A stretch of 31,619 bases of DNA from a virus, in IMG/VR virus record IMGVR_UViG_3300033145_001214, positions 1-31,619 of that record. One strand, given 5' to 3'. Both the position numbers and the translations under genes were made by a program. Every line of letters begins with the position of its first letter. Position 1 is the first letter of the stretch. Shown here one piece after another: positions 23,079 to 28,295 of this stretch. A model generated the notes under the pieces. It saw only the letters and a list, made by a program, of their open reading frames with translations, was not told the origin of the DNA and did no database searches.

Positions 23079-23166
23079 TGGAGCTCAGGATGGGATTCGA
23101 ACCCATAGTTGGGAATTACCCTCTGGTTTTGCAGACCAGTGCCTTAGACCATTTGGCTACCTGAGC
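23079..23166 (-). tRNA. tRNA-Cys(GCA) with long variable arm and CCA
   Basis: Acceptor GCTCAGG/CCTGAGC, three-pair D-stem GCC/GGC, anticodon stem CTGGT/ACCAG with loop CTGCAAA, and T-stem ATGGG/CCCAT. Discriminator U73, a CysRS determinant. CCA is encoded at 23079-23081. The variable region is 16 nt and can pair GGG/CCC, a class II-like arm that is unusual for tRNA-Cys. Confidence 0.85.
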
Positions 23167-23172
23167 CTGTTG

Positions 23173-23255
23173 CGGAAGAAGAGGAAGTCGAATCCCCAAG
23201 GCTTTTACACCCGACAATTTTCAAGATTACTTAACACGCCAATGTCCGTTCTTCC
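23173..23255 (-). tRNA. tRNA-Ser(TGA)
   Basis: Acceptor GGAAGAA/TTCTTCC, discriminator G, anticodon stem GTAAT/ATTGT with loop CTTGAAA, long variable arm and T-arm GGGGA TTCGACT TCCTC. Class II as expected for Ser. Confidence 0.85.
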
Positions 23256-23258
23256 GTG

Positions 23259-23340
23259 CGGAGGAGCTGGGATTCGAACCCAGAGGGCTTTTACACCCAC
23301 AGATTAGCAATCTGTTGCAATGCCATTATGCGACTCTTCC
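23259..23340 (-). tRNA. tRNA-Ser(GCT)
   Basis: Acceptor GGAAGAG/CTCCTCC (one A-C mismatch), discriminator G, anticodon stem ACAGA/TCTGT with loop TTGCTAA, long variable arm GGGTGTAAAAGCCC, T-stem CTGGG/CCCAG. Reads AGC/AGT. Confidence 0.85.
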
Positions 23341-23416
23341 TGGAGCAAGAGACAGGAGTTGAACCCGCAATAATTACTTGGAAGGTAATTGTGTTTCCAA
23401 ATTACACTACTCTTGC
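23341..23416 (-). tRNA. tRNA-Gly(TCC), 5' end overlapped by GIY-YIG gene
   Basis: Acceptor GCAAGAG/CTCTTGC, U73, encoded CCA (23341-23343), anticodon stem ATTAC/GTAAT with loop CTTCCAA. The GIY-YIG reading frame runs through its acceptor and stops in its D-arm (TAA at 23402). A diverged copy of the 5' half (24178-24203) lies on the other side of the GIY-YIG gene. Confidence 0.9.
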
Positions 23417-24130
23417 TTTATGTCTTTTAAATTTAGCATAATAAGCACGAAGTGCTTGTCTTAATTTTTCCCTAGTTGCTATAGTTATTGGTGATCTATT
23501 AAGGGCAGATTCTCTTATTTTCTCTTTGGTTTTTTCTGAATGTTTTTTACCAGTCATTCCAAAATTTGGATTAGTCTTAGCATTTTCTCTCATTTTCTCT
23601 ATAGTGATTTCTGTATGTTTTTTTCCTAAATTTGCTTGTTTAAGATTTTCTTTATGTTCTTTTGTTTTTGGCTTACCAGTTAATGCAAGTGATACATTTA
23701 ACCCCCTAGATTTATTAGTTCTTTGAACTGCTTCTTTTAATTTCCTCTTTGTTTCTATGGAATGTCTATATTCACTTGATTTTTTACTTATTTTCTTTTT
23801 GGTTTCTATGGAATGTTTCTTGCCTTTGAATTTTGGTATACCAGATCTGTTAATGTAGTTCCATCCTCCCCTTCCTCCATTACACAGATTATAAGTATCT
23901 TTTTTTAAGCAGAATTTTTCAGTAACTATTTCTGATTCTTTATTTAATGCATCTGTTTTGTTGTTAAATTTAAACAATGTTTTTCTAACAAAGTTTTTCT
24001 TACCATATTTTTCTATAGCTTTTTGAAGAATTTTACCCGAACCAAGGTAATTATCTTTTCTCTGACTTTTATGAACTCCAATATAGATTTTTTTATTTAT
24101 TAGATTTGTAGTTTTATAAATAATATACAT
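23402..24130 (-). CDS. GIY-YIG homing endonuclease with NUMOD3 repeats
   Basis: 242 residues from the Met at 24130. The N-terminal MYIIYKTTNLINKKIYIGVH is a GIY-YIG catalytic start (here IIY...YIG), followed by LGSGKILQKAIEKYG (catalytic-domain helix) and an ESEIVTEKF segment with the conserved Glu. The C-terminal half repeats NUMOD3 DNA-binding motifs (GKKHSIETKKKIS, GKKHTEITIEKMR, GKKHSEKTKEKIR). The ATG lies 6 nt after the -10 box of its own promoter. Its last codons are the 5' part of tRNA-Gly, and a stranded 5' half of a like tRNA lies upstream: insertion into a tRNA gene with replacement of its 5' half. Confidence 0.9.
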   Translation of the reverse strand: MYIIYKTTNLINKKIYIGVHKSQRKDNYLGSGKILQKAIEKYGKKNFVRKTLFKFNNKTDALNKESEIVTEKFCLKKDTYNLCNGGRGGWNYINRSGIPKFKGKKHSIETKKKISKKSSEYRHSIETKRKLKEAVQRTNKSRGLNVSLALTGKPKTKEHKENLKQANLGKKHTEITIEKMRENAKTNPNFGMTGKKHSEKTKEKIRESALNRSPITIATREKLRQALRAYYAKFKRHKARVV

Positions 24131-24136
24131 ACACAT

Positions 24137-24165
24137 ATTGTATCATAAAATTAAAATCTTGTAAA
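24137..24165 (-). promoter_or_regulatory. Promoter for the leaderless GIY-YIG gene
   Basis: TTTACA (24165-24160), a 17-nt spacer and TACAAT (24142-24137). The -10 box is 6 nt from the ATG at 24130. Confidence 0.6.
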
Positions 24166-24177
24166 CATAAAAACAAA

Positions 24178-24203
24178 CGCTCTACCAATTGAGCTACTCT
24201 TGC
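24178..24203 (-). pseudogene. Orphan 5' half of a tRNA
   Basis: Reads GCAAGAG, TA, then a D-arm GCTC..GAGC and stops being tRNA-like after position 26. The first 10 nt match tRNA-Gly(TCC) downstream of the GIY-YIG gene (12-nt identity, AAGCAAGAGTAG, at 24194-24205 and 23407-23418), but the D-arm differs. No 3' half follows. It is a displaced end left by the endonuclease insertion. Confidence 0.75.
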
Positions 24204-24206
24204 TTG

Positions 24207-24277
24207 CGACCCTACAGGGAATCGAACCCTGGTTTCTGGAGTGAAATTCCAGGTGCTTGCCACTGGCGGATAGGGTC
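24207..24277 (-). tRNA. tRNA-Glu(TTC)
   Basis: Acceptor GACCCTA/TAGGGTC, discriminator G, anticodon stem CTGGA/TCCAG with loop ATTTCAC, T-stem CAGGG/CCCTG. Confidence 0.88.
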
Positions 24278-24318
24278 ATATTTATAATGTTTTTTTAAAT
24301 TGTTTCAATTTTATCATG

Positions 24319-24360
24319 AGCTCAGTAGAGGACTCGAACCCCTAACTAATATTATTACAG
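24319..24360 (-). pseudogene. Orphan 3' half of a tRNA
   Basis: Starts directly after tRNA-Thr and contains an intact T-arm (AGGGG TTCGAGT CCTCT), acceptor 3' strand ACTGAGC and U discriminator, but no D-arm or acceptor 5' strand. Its acceptor can pair with the orphan 5' half at 25099-25124 (GCTCGGT), about 800 nt upstream across an HNH gene and tRNA-Thr. Confidence 0.65.
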
Positions 24361-24434
24361 AGCTGGAGATAGGAATCGAACCTACAATCTTCACGTTACA
24401 AGGGTGTTACTCTACCAAATTGAGCTACTCCAGC
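24361..24434 (-). tRNA. tRNA-Thr(TGT), imperfect anticodon stem
   Basis: Acceptor GCTGGAG/CTCCAGC, D-arm GCTC..GAGT, loop CTTGTAA, T-stem GTAGG/CCTAT. The anticodon stem ACACC/CGTGA has only three central pairs (27-43 A-A and 31-39 C-C mismatches). Probably functional but possibly decaying. Confidence 0.75.
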
Positions 24435-24448
24435 TTAATTGTTGTTAT

Positions 24449-25063
24449 TTATCTACAACTTCTTCCATTCCCCTTATTTGCTCCTTTATATGTTGCTGTC
24501 AATGAATGACAATTTGGACATATTAATTCTAAATTCTTTTCTGTGTTATTTTTATAATTTCCATCTTTATGTTCAATTTCTAAAGGGATATTTCCTGTGT
24601 ATTTATTTACTGTTTTCCAACCGCATTTTTGGCATTTATTATTATTTTTCTTAAATAAATATTTCTTAATATAATTTGGAACACCTCCTATTCTTCCTCC
24701 TTCTATCTTTCCATTTTTCCAATCTTTAATATATTGTTTGTATTTATATTCTTGTTGGCATTTATGATTACAAAATTTTTTTCTTACTAATTTTTTACAA
24801 TTTAAACAAAAGTTTGTTTTTTTTCTTCCTTTGTTCCAATATTTAGCCATACAAGAGGAATTACAAAAATTATTCTTTCTCTTTTTATAGTGTATTATTT
24901 TATTACAATTTTTACATTGTTTTGGGTTTTTATAATATTCTTTTTGTCGTTTAGCTTTTAGGTCAGAATTGTATTTTTTATTTTTTTCAGAATGAGTTAT
25001 TTGGTGTTCATATAAAGCTTTTTTTGTTTTAAATAACTTTTTACATTTTTGGCATTTATGCAT
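24449..25063 (-). CDS. HNH endonuclease with multiple zinc fingers
   Basis: 204 residues. It opens with a C2H2 finger (CQKCKKLFKTKKALYEHQITH), then CKNCNKI..CNSSC and CLNCKKL..CNHKC treble clefs. The C-terminal part has CQKCGW, IEHKDGNYKNNTEKNLELICPNCHS and a basic TATYKGANKGNGR tail, a known HNH subtype in phages. The -10-like TAGAAT lies 8 nt before the ATG. It is flanked by an orphan tRNA 5' half upstream and, beyond tRNA-Thr, a matching tRNA 3' half. Confidence 0.87.
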   Translation of the reverse strand: MHKCQKCKKLFKTKKALYEHQITHSEKNKKYNSDLKAKRQKEYYKNPKQCKNCNKIIHYKKRKNNFCNSSCMAKYWNKGRKKTNFCLNCKKLVRKKFCNHKCQQEYKYKQYIKDWKNGKIEGGRIGGVPNYIKKYLFKKNNNKCQKCGWKTVNKYTGNIPLEIEHKDGNYKNNTEKNLELICPNCHSLTATYKGANKGNGRSCR

Positions 25064-25095
25064 ATAGTTTGATTCTATAATTAAAATATATTTTA

Positions 25096-25124
25096 AGTTG
25101 CTTTACCTGCTAAGCTAACCGAGC
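25096..25124 (-). pseudogene. Orphan 5' half of a tRNA
   Basis: Reads GCTCGGT, TA, D-arm GCTT AGCAGGTA AAGC, A, and then departs from a tRNA. The acceptor 5' strand can form seven pairs (one G-U) with the 3' half at 24319-24360. It lies just 3' of the closing stem of the structured RNA at 25127-25278. Confidence 0.65.
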
Positions 25125-25126
25125 CT

Positions 25127-25278
25127 TAATTAACAACTTTACAAGGAAGAGAATTATGGAAAGGCTTTATTTAATAATCCTCGAAGGAATTATGACTGCC
25201 GAAGCAGACCCCAATAATTCTCTATCCCTGCTTTCTATGCTAAGAAAAAGGGCAAATCCCCTGTAAAATTGTTAATTA
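25127..25278 (-). ncRNA. Unassigned structured RNA with 19-bp closing stem
   Basis: Begins at the stop codon of the gene at 25276. The ends TAATTAACAATTTTACAGG (25278-25260) and its near-complement (25146-25127) form about 19 pairs with one G-U and one bulge. Inside are a second long stem (ATAATTCTCT at 25157-25145 against 25228-25214), a CTGC-TTCG-GCAG tetraloop hairpin, a TTTCT..AGAAA hairpin and GGG..CCC. It is not tRNA, tmRNA, 6S or a group I intron as far as I can see. It is probably processed from the tRNA precursor. Confidence 0.6.
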
Positions 25279-25623
25279 TAAAAATTTTCTAATATATTTA
25301 ATGGGTTCTTTTTCTAATACCATTTGTTGGAGGTGGTATTGCCATTCGCTAATTGGTGAAGCAATACAACCCTTTCCTTCTTTACCTGTTTTAAGATTGA
25401 AATCTCTTTCAGTAATGGTTCTGTTTACTTTCTCTCCCCAAAATGCTTTAGCGAAGTCGTGGGAGAAGATAATAGAATAATATACTGGTTTATCAAAATC
25501 AATTCTTTTTAATAAATATTCTATACCTAACATTTTTTTAATTAATCCCCATTCTATTGTTGATGAATATCCATTCTCAACCGCTTTATCTATTGCTTTT
25601 TCTAATATTTGTTTATTTGTCAT
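25276..25623 (-). CDS. Hypothetical phage protein, paralogue of 14129-14446
   Basis: 115 residues sharing KQILEKAIDKAVENGY, IIFSHDFAKAFWGE and EWQYHLQQMVL..PIKYIRKFL with the gene at 14129-14446. The family is widespread in phages but uncharacterised. Its stop codon is the first base pairs of the structured RNA downstream. Confidence 0.65.
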   Translation of the reverse strand: MTNKQILEKAIDKAVENGYSSTIEWGLIKKMLGIEYLLKRIDFDKPVYYSIIFSHDFAKAFWGEKVNRTITERDFNLKTGKEGKGCIASPISEWQYHLQQMVLEKEPIKYIRKFL

Positions 25624-25652
25624 AATTTATTTTTTGTTTTTATAATATTAAG

Positions 25653-25724
25653 TACGAGAGGAAGAAGTCGAACCCTCAACCTGCGGTATGTAACACCGTA
25701 GCTCTACCATTGAGCTACTCTCGT
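25653..25724 (-). tRNA. tRNA-Val(TAC)
   Basis: Acceptor ACGAGAG/CTCTCGT, A73, D-arm GCTC..GAGC, anticodon stem ACGGT/ACCGC (A27-C43 mismatch) with loop GTTACAT, T-stem GAGGG/TCTTC with G-U pairs. Confidence 0.82.
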
Positions 25725-25742
25725 GTGATTTTCTTGTATTTA

Positions 25743-25817
25743 TGGTACGAAGGATAGGATTCGAACCTATAACTACTTGGATATAAGCCAAGGTCTCTAC
25801 CATTGAGTTACCTTCGT
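25743..25817 (-). tRNA. tRNA-Ile(TAT) with encoded CCA
   Basis: Acceptor ACGAAGG/CCTTCGT, A73, CCA at 25743-25745, anticodon stem CTTGG/CCAAG with loop CTTATAT. A UAU anticodon reads AUA directly, without the lysidine modification needed by the usual CAU form; AUA is frequent in these AT-rich genes. Confidence 0.88.
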
Positions 25818-25827
25818 ATATAAAAGA

Positions 25828-25900
25828 TTATGACAAGATTCGACCATCCTACAACTACTTAGATATAAGCTAAGGTCTCTACCATTGAGTTATTCCCATA
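25828..25900 (-). pseudogene. Decayed duplicate of tRNA-Ile(TAT)
   Basis: D-arm, anticodon stem (CTTAG/CTAAG) and loop CTTATAT match the neighbouring tRNA-Ile(TAT) nearly base for base, but the acceptor strands (TATGGGA and TTGTCATA) pair poorly and the T-arm is disrupted. A tandem copy that has degenerated. Confidence 0.75.
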
Positions 25901-25907
25901 TTTACAG

Positions 25908-25979
25908 TACAGAAGGTAAGATTCGAACTTACGATCTCCTCGATATCAGCGAGTTGCTCTACCACTGAGCTACTTCTGT
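25908..25979 (-). tRNA. tRNA-Ile(GAT)
   Basis: Acceptor ACAGAAG/CTTCTGT, A73, D-arm GCTC..GAGC, anticodon stem ACTCG/CGAGG (A27-G43 mismatch) with loop CTGATAT, T-stem GTAAG/CTTAC. Its 5' end abuts the structured RNA at 25982-26185. Confidence 0.87.
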
Positions 25980-25981
25980 AT

Positions 25982-26185
25982 AAGAGCTAGTGAGGTTTTT
26001 TCTAACTAACTATTAGCCGTGCAGGGGCTTTCGCCCATCCTTTCGGATTGACAGCTTGAGTAGTTGACAGAGTATCCAATACCTTCCTCACGACCTGTGT
26101 GTTTATATTCATCTTAATAAGGAACTTGACTTTATTTATTAAGATATATTTAGAATCATCGCCACGATGTCAAGCGTTAGCTCTT
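25982..26185 (-). ncRNA. Unassigned structured RNA filling the tRNA-Ala/tRNA-Ile gap
   Basis: Outer stem AAGAGCTA/TAGCTCTT, then GTGAGG/CCTCAC beside it at the 3' side. Internal hairpins: CATCG-TGG-CGATG, ATCTTAATAA/TTATTAAGAT whose loop holds GTCAAG complementary to an upstream CTTGAC (pseudoknot), GTAT-TGG-ATAC, ATCC-GAAA-GGAT and GGGC-GAAA-GCCC. CTGTCAA occurs twice. It spans the gap from 1 nt after tRNA-Ala to 2 nt before tRNA-Ile, so RNase P and tRNA 3' processing would release it. I find no match to RNase P RNA or tmRNA core sequences. Confidence 0.65.
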
Positions 26186-26186
26186 G

Positions 26187-26260
26187 TGGACTCGACTGGA
26201 TTCGAACCAGCAACTTCCTGAGTGCAAAACAGGTACTCTAACCATTAGAGTTACAAGCCC
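26187..26260 (-). tRNA. tRNA-Ala(TGC)
   Basis: Acceptor GGGCTTG/CGAGTCC has the G3-U70 pair that defines tRNA-Ala, A73, loop TTTGCAC with stem CCTGT/TCAGG (T-T at its base), T-stem GCTGG/CCAGT. An HNH gene ends 5 nt upstream. Confidence 0.87.
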
Positions 26261-26264
26261 ATTT

Positions 26265-26831
26265 TTATAATTTTTTTAATAATTTCCTTGGTGTCAAGAA
26301 TTTAGTATCAAAAATCCATTCATTGTTTACTAATCTTAAATGTCTTTTCATATGACATTTGCCACAAACTATTTCTATATTATTTTTATTGCTATTATTG
26401 TTGTTACCATCTTTGTGATGAGTTATTAACAAATATTTTTTATTTTCTTTACAATCTAAACATCTTGGATTTTTAGCATTGTTAATAAGGTTTCTACAAG
26501 ATCTTCTCTTTTTAGAAGTTCCATAATGATTTGGTCTAATCTGTGGGCAATTTCCATTGAGACTTTGTGCTTTTTCTTTACATTTTCTTGAACAAAAGAA
26601 AAAACCATGTTTTGCATTTCTTAAATGAGATATTTGTCGCTCAAAAGCCTTACCACAAGTATGGCATTTTAACTTAGTTCTTTTTCGACTATCTTTATAA
26701 AAACATTCAGGAGAGCAATATTTTCGTAATCTTTTTTCATAAACTCGTCTCAAAAATAATTTATTACAAAATTCACATTTAGATTTTTCAGCTTTTCGTC
26801 TTCTTCCATTTTTATCAATAAGGTATTCCAT
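26265..26831 (-). CDS. HNH endonuclease with zinc fingers
   Basis: 188 residues. N-terminal fingers CEFCNKLFLRR..YCSPECF and CHTCGKAFERQ..FCSRKC; the HNH core is CLDCKENKKYLLITHHKDGNNN followed by NIEIVCGKCHMKRH. A promoter TTGTAA-17-TATACT (26869-26841) leaves 9 nt before the ATG. It sits directly upstream of tRNA-Ala. Just upstream of its promoter (26878-26902) GGGCTGTAATG... resembles a degenerate tRNA-Ala 5' end (GGGCTTGTAA), so it may follow the same insertion pattern as the other endonucleases. Confidence 0.87.
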   Translation of the reverse strand: MEYLIDKNGRRRKAEKSKCEFCNKLFLRRVYEKRLRKYCSPECFYKDSRKRTKLKCHTCGKAFERQISHLRNAKHGFFFCSRKCKEKAQSLNGNCPQIRPNHYGTSKKRRSCRNLINNAKNPRCLDCKENKKYLLITHHKDGNNNNSNKNNIEIVCGKCHMKRHLRLVNNEWIFDTKFLTPRKLLKKL

Positions 26832-26840
26832 AATATTGTA

Positions 26841-26869
26841 AGTATATCACAGATAGAATCTCATTACAA
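26841..26869 (-). promoter_or_regulatory. Promoter for the HNH gene at 26265-26831
   Basis: TTGTAA (26869-26864), a 17-nt spacer and TATACT (26846-26841), 9 nt from the ATG. Confidence 0.5.
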
Positions 26870-26913
26870 GTTAATCTTGCCTATCTTGGAACATTACAGC
26901 CCTTATTTATTTG

Positions 26914-26986
26914 TGCCGAAGCCTGGAATCGAACCAGAATTTTTGGTTCTTCAAACCAACGCCATGACCACATAGGCTACTTCGGC
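26914..26986 (-). tRNA. tRNA-Phe(GAA)
   Basis: Acceptor GCCGAAG/CTTCGGC, A73, anticodon stem TTGGT/ACCAA with loop TTGAAGA, T-stem CTGG/CCAG. Confidence 0.9.
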
Positions 26987-26991
26987 TTTTG

Positions 26992-27001
26992 TTAATCCCA
27001 C
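26992..27001. repeat. Direct repeat copy, ttaatcccac (left)
   Basis: Identical to 27544-27553; together they flank the HNH gene at 27006-27539. On the minus strand it reads GTGGGATTAA, the Trp-Asp-stop end of the upstream gene. Confidence 0.6.
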
Positions 27002-27005
27002 GAAT

Positions 27006-27539
27006 TTATTTTAAAGTATTGCAACCCTTTTTTGTTAAATTATGACACTTATCACAAAGTGTTTTGCCATTATCTATATCCCATAAAGCATTACAATTTG
27101 AGGCATCTTCCAATGTTTCAATGTGATTTTCTATTAATAATTGACTGAAGCCCTTATGGTTATGATGAGCTTCAAGGCGAATAGTTTTCCCATTTCCACT
27201 TTTAGCATTACACTCTTGACAAGTATAATTATCTCTTTCAAAAACTGCTCTACGCCATTGTTTCCATTGTGATGAATTATAGATTTGATTTCTTAAATCA
27301 GTTATTCCTCCCTTCCAATTCCAGTGCTTTAATCCTTGAGTTTTTAGATTTGGTCTACCTAAATTAAATAATCTTGTTTTTTCTTTTGATTTTTCTAGAT
27401 GTTTTTTATTTTTAAAACCACCTCCAATAAGACTATGTCCTTTTTTAAATTCAGTAGCAATAGAAGTTCTTTTGCCTTTCTTAGCTTTACTTATATTAAT
27501 ACCATGTTGTTTTGTTTTTATATATATTCCTCTTGGCAT
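27006..27539 (-). CDS. HNH homing endonuclease with NUMOD3-like motif
   Basis: 177 residues from the Met at 27539 (MPRGIYIKTKQHGINIS); the longer frame overlaps the upstream gene. SKAKKGK is NUMOD3-like. WKGGITDLRNQIYNSSQWKQWRRAVFERDNYTCQEC, EAHHNHKGFSQL and NGKTLCDKCHNLTKKG form the HNH core, closely similar to 12882-13337. The gene lies exactly between two copies of GTGGGATTAA, the 3' end of the upstream coding sequence, indicating insertion at that stop codon. Confidence 0.9.
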   Translation of the reverse strand: MPRGIYIKTKQHGINISKAKKGKRTSIATEFKKGHSLIGGGFKNKKHLEKSKEKTRLFNLGRPNLKTQGLKHWNWKGGITDLRNQIYNSSQWKQWRRAVFERDNYTCQECNAKSGNGKTIRLEAHHNHKGFSQLLIENHIETLEDASNCNALWDIDNGKTLCDKCHNLTKKGCNTLK

Positions 27540-27543
27540 ATAT

Positions 27544-27553
27544 TTAATCCCAC
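27544..27553. repeat. Direct repeat copy, ttaatcccac (right)
   Basis: Right-hand partner of 26992-27001. Confidence 0.6.
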
Positions 27554-28032
27554 AGTGAAAAAAAATGTTTAATAAATAACTTTCCACCTTTTTGGAATTT
27601 GGAATTTAGTTTATCATATTTTTTCTTGTTGAATGTATAGTTTTTATTGATACATTTATCCTGCCCAATATCGTCTGCCGCTCTAAATCCATCTTCAATC
27701 TCTTTTAATATCTTTTTCCACTTCCAACATTGATTGCGTTTTCTTGTATTGTCAAATACATCACCTGGGCAACCACTTACATTTTTTCTTAGTTGTTTAA
27801 TAATATCGGGCATCCATTCAATAAGATATCCTCCTACATCCCATGCATCACAATCTGCCCATCCACGTTTCCCCCGCTGGCAAAACCACTTGATTTCTCT
27901 TGGTCTGCCCACTATCCAGTCCCACCTTCGCCAAAACCAGTAGTATATTTCTTGATACCATGTTGTGCTGAAATCAATTTCATCCATCGGTGTGCCTTTA
28001 AATTTAGTTGTCTTGATTGTTTTTTTGCTCAT
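27544..28032 (-). CDS. Hypothetical Trp-rich phage protein, 162 residues
   Basis: Contains IKWFCQRGKRGWADCDAWDVGGYLIEWMPDIIKQLR (about 47-82), a Trp-rich block I have seen described only as a phage protein of unknown function, followed by GCPGDVFD and a Lys-rich tail. No membrane segment. Its stop codon overlaps the direct repeat that marks HNH insertion. The start overlaps the preceding 66-residue gene. Confidence 0.65.
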   Translation of the reverse strand: MSKKTIKTTKFKGTPMDEIDFSTTWYQEIYYWFWRRWDWIVGRPREIKWFCQRGKRGWADCDAWDVGGYLIEWMPDIIKQLRKNVSGCPGDVFDNTRKRNQCWKWKKILKEIEDGFRAADDIGQDKCINKNYTFNKKKYDKLNSKFQKGGKLFIKHFFSLWD

Positions 28033-28204
28033 AAATTTCTTTTAAATATTTTAATGGTTCTTTATTTAGAATAAGTTTTTTTAGAACAAATTCCCATTCT
28101 TGCTCAAAGAATATTTTTGCTAACTTAAAATTTTCTTTAGTCAAAATCCAAAATATTTGCTTATAGTTTTTCTTACAAAGGTTATATATGTGTTTTTGTG
28201 TCAT
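28004..28204 (-). CDS. Hypothetical protein, 66 residues
   Basis: C-terminal EWEFVLKKLILNKEPLKYLKEI resembles the end of the family at 14129-14446 and 25276-25623 (WQ.HL.QMVL...IKYI), and LAKIFFEQEW may correspond to FAK.F(W)GE. It is therefore probably a short or eroded member. The 3' end overlaps the next gene by 29 nt. Confidence 0.5.
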   Translation of the reverse strand: MTQKHIYNLCKKNYKQIFWILTKENFKLAKIFFEQEWEFVLKKLILNKEPLKYLKEIYEQKNNQDN

Positions 28205-28221
28205 ATTGTATTTTATTATTG

Positions 28222-28295
28222 TGGCGGAGATCGGATTTGAACCGATGACCTAGTGGTTATGAGCCACTCGAGCTACCAGACTGCTCTACTCCGCT
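28222..28295 (-). tRNA. Initiator tRNA-Met(CAT)
   Basis: The AGAGCAGTCTGGTAGCTC D-arm and CTCATAA loop are the bacterial initiator pattern. The first pair is a mismatch (A1-C72, where classic initiators have C1-A72), and the stem AGTGG/CCACT carries two of three G-C pairs at 30-31. The HNH gene at 28257-28904 reads through its 5' half and stops at the TAA in its anticodon loop. Confidence 0.85.

Noticed and set aside
22982-23441. Plus-strand frames with GFEPT-like peptides
   Set aside because: They are antisense to tRNA genes; the peptides come from the reverse complement of T-loops, a classic spurious gene.
24178-24434. Group I intron in a tRNA as explanation for orphan halves
   Set aside because: The downstream tRNAs are complete and no group I core (P7/P3 sequences) is visible around the endonuclease genes.
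24300-24509. Plus-strand frame with RGLEPLTN
   Set aside because: Antisense to tRNA pieces, same artefact.
24449-25278. IscB/HEARO-type HNH with guide RNA
   Set aside because: The HNH protein is short and has no RuvC-like parts, and the RNA lies upstream of a tRNA remnant without a guide-like end.
25982-26185. RNase P RNA or tmRNA
   Set aside because: GAGGAA and GAAA-capped hairpins are suggestive, but the conserved cores of RNase P and the tRNA-like ends of tmRNA are absent.
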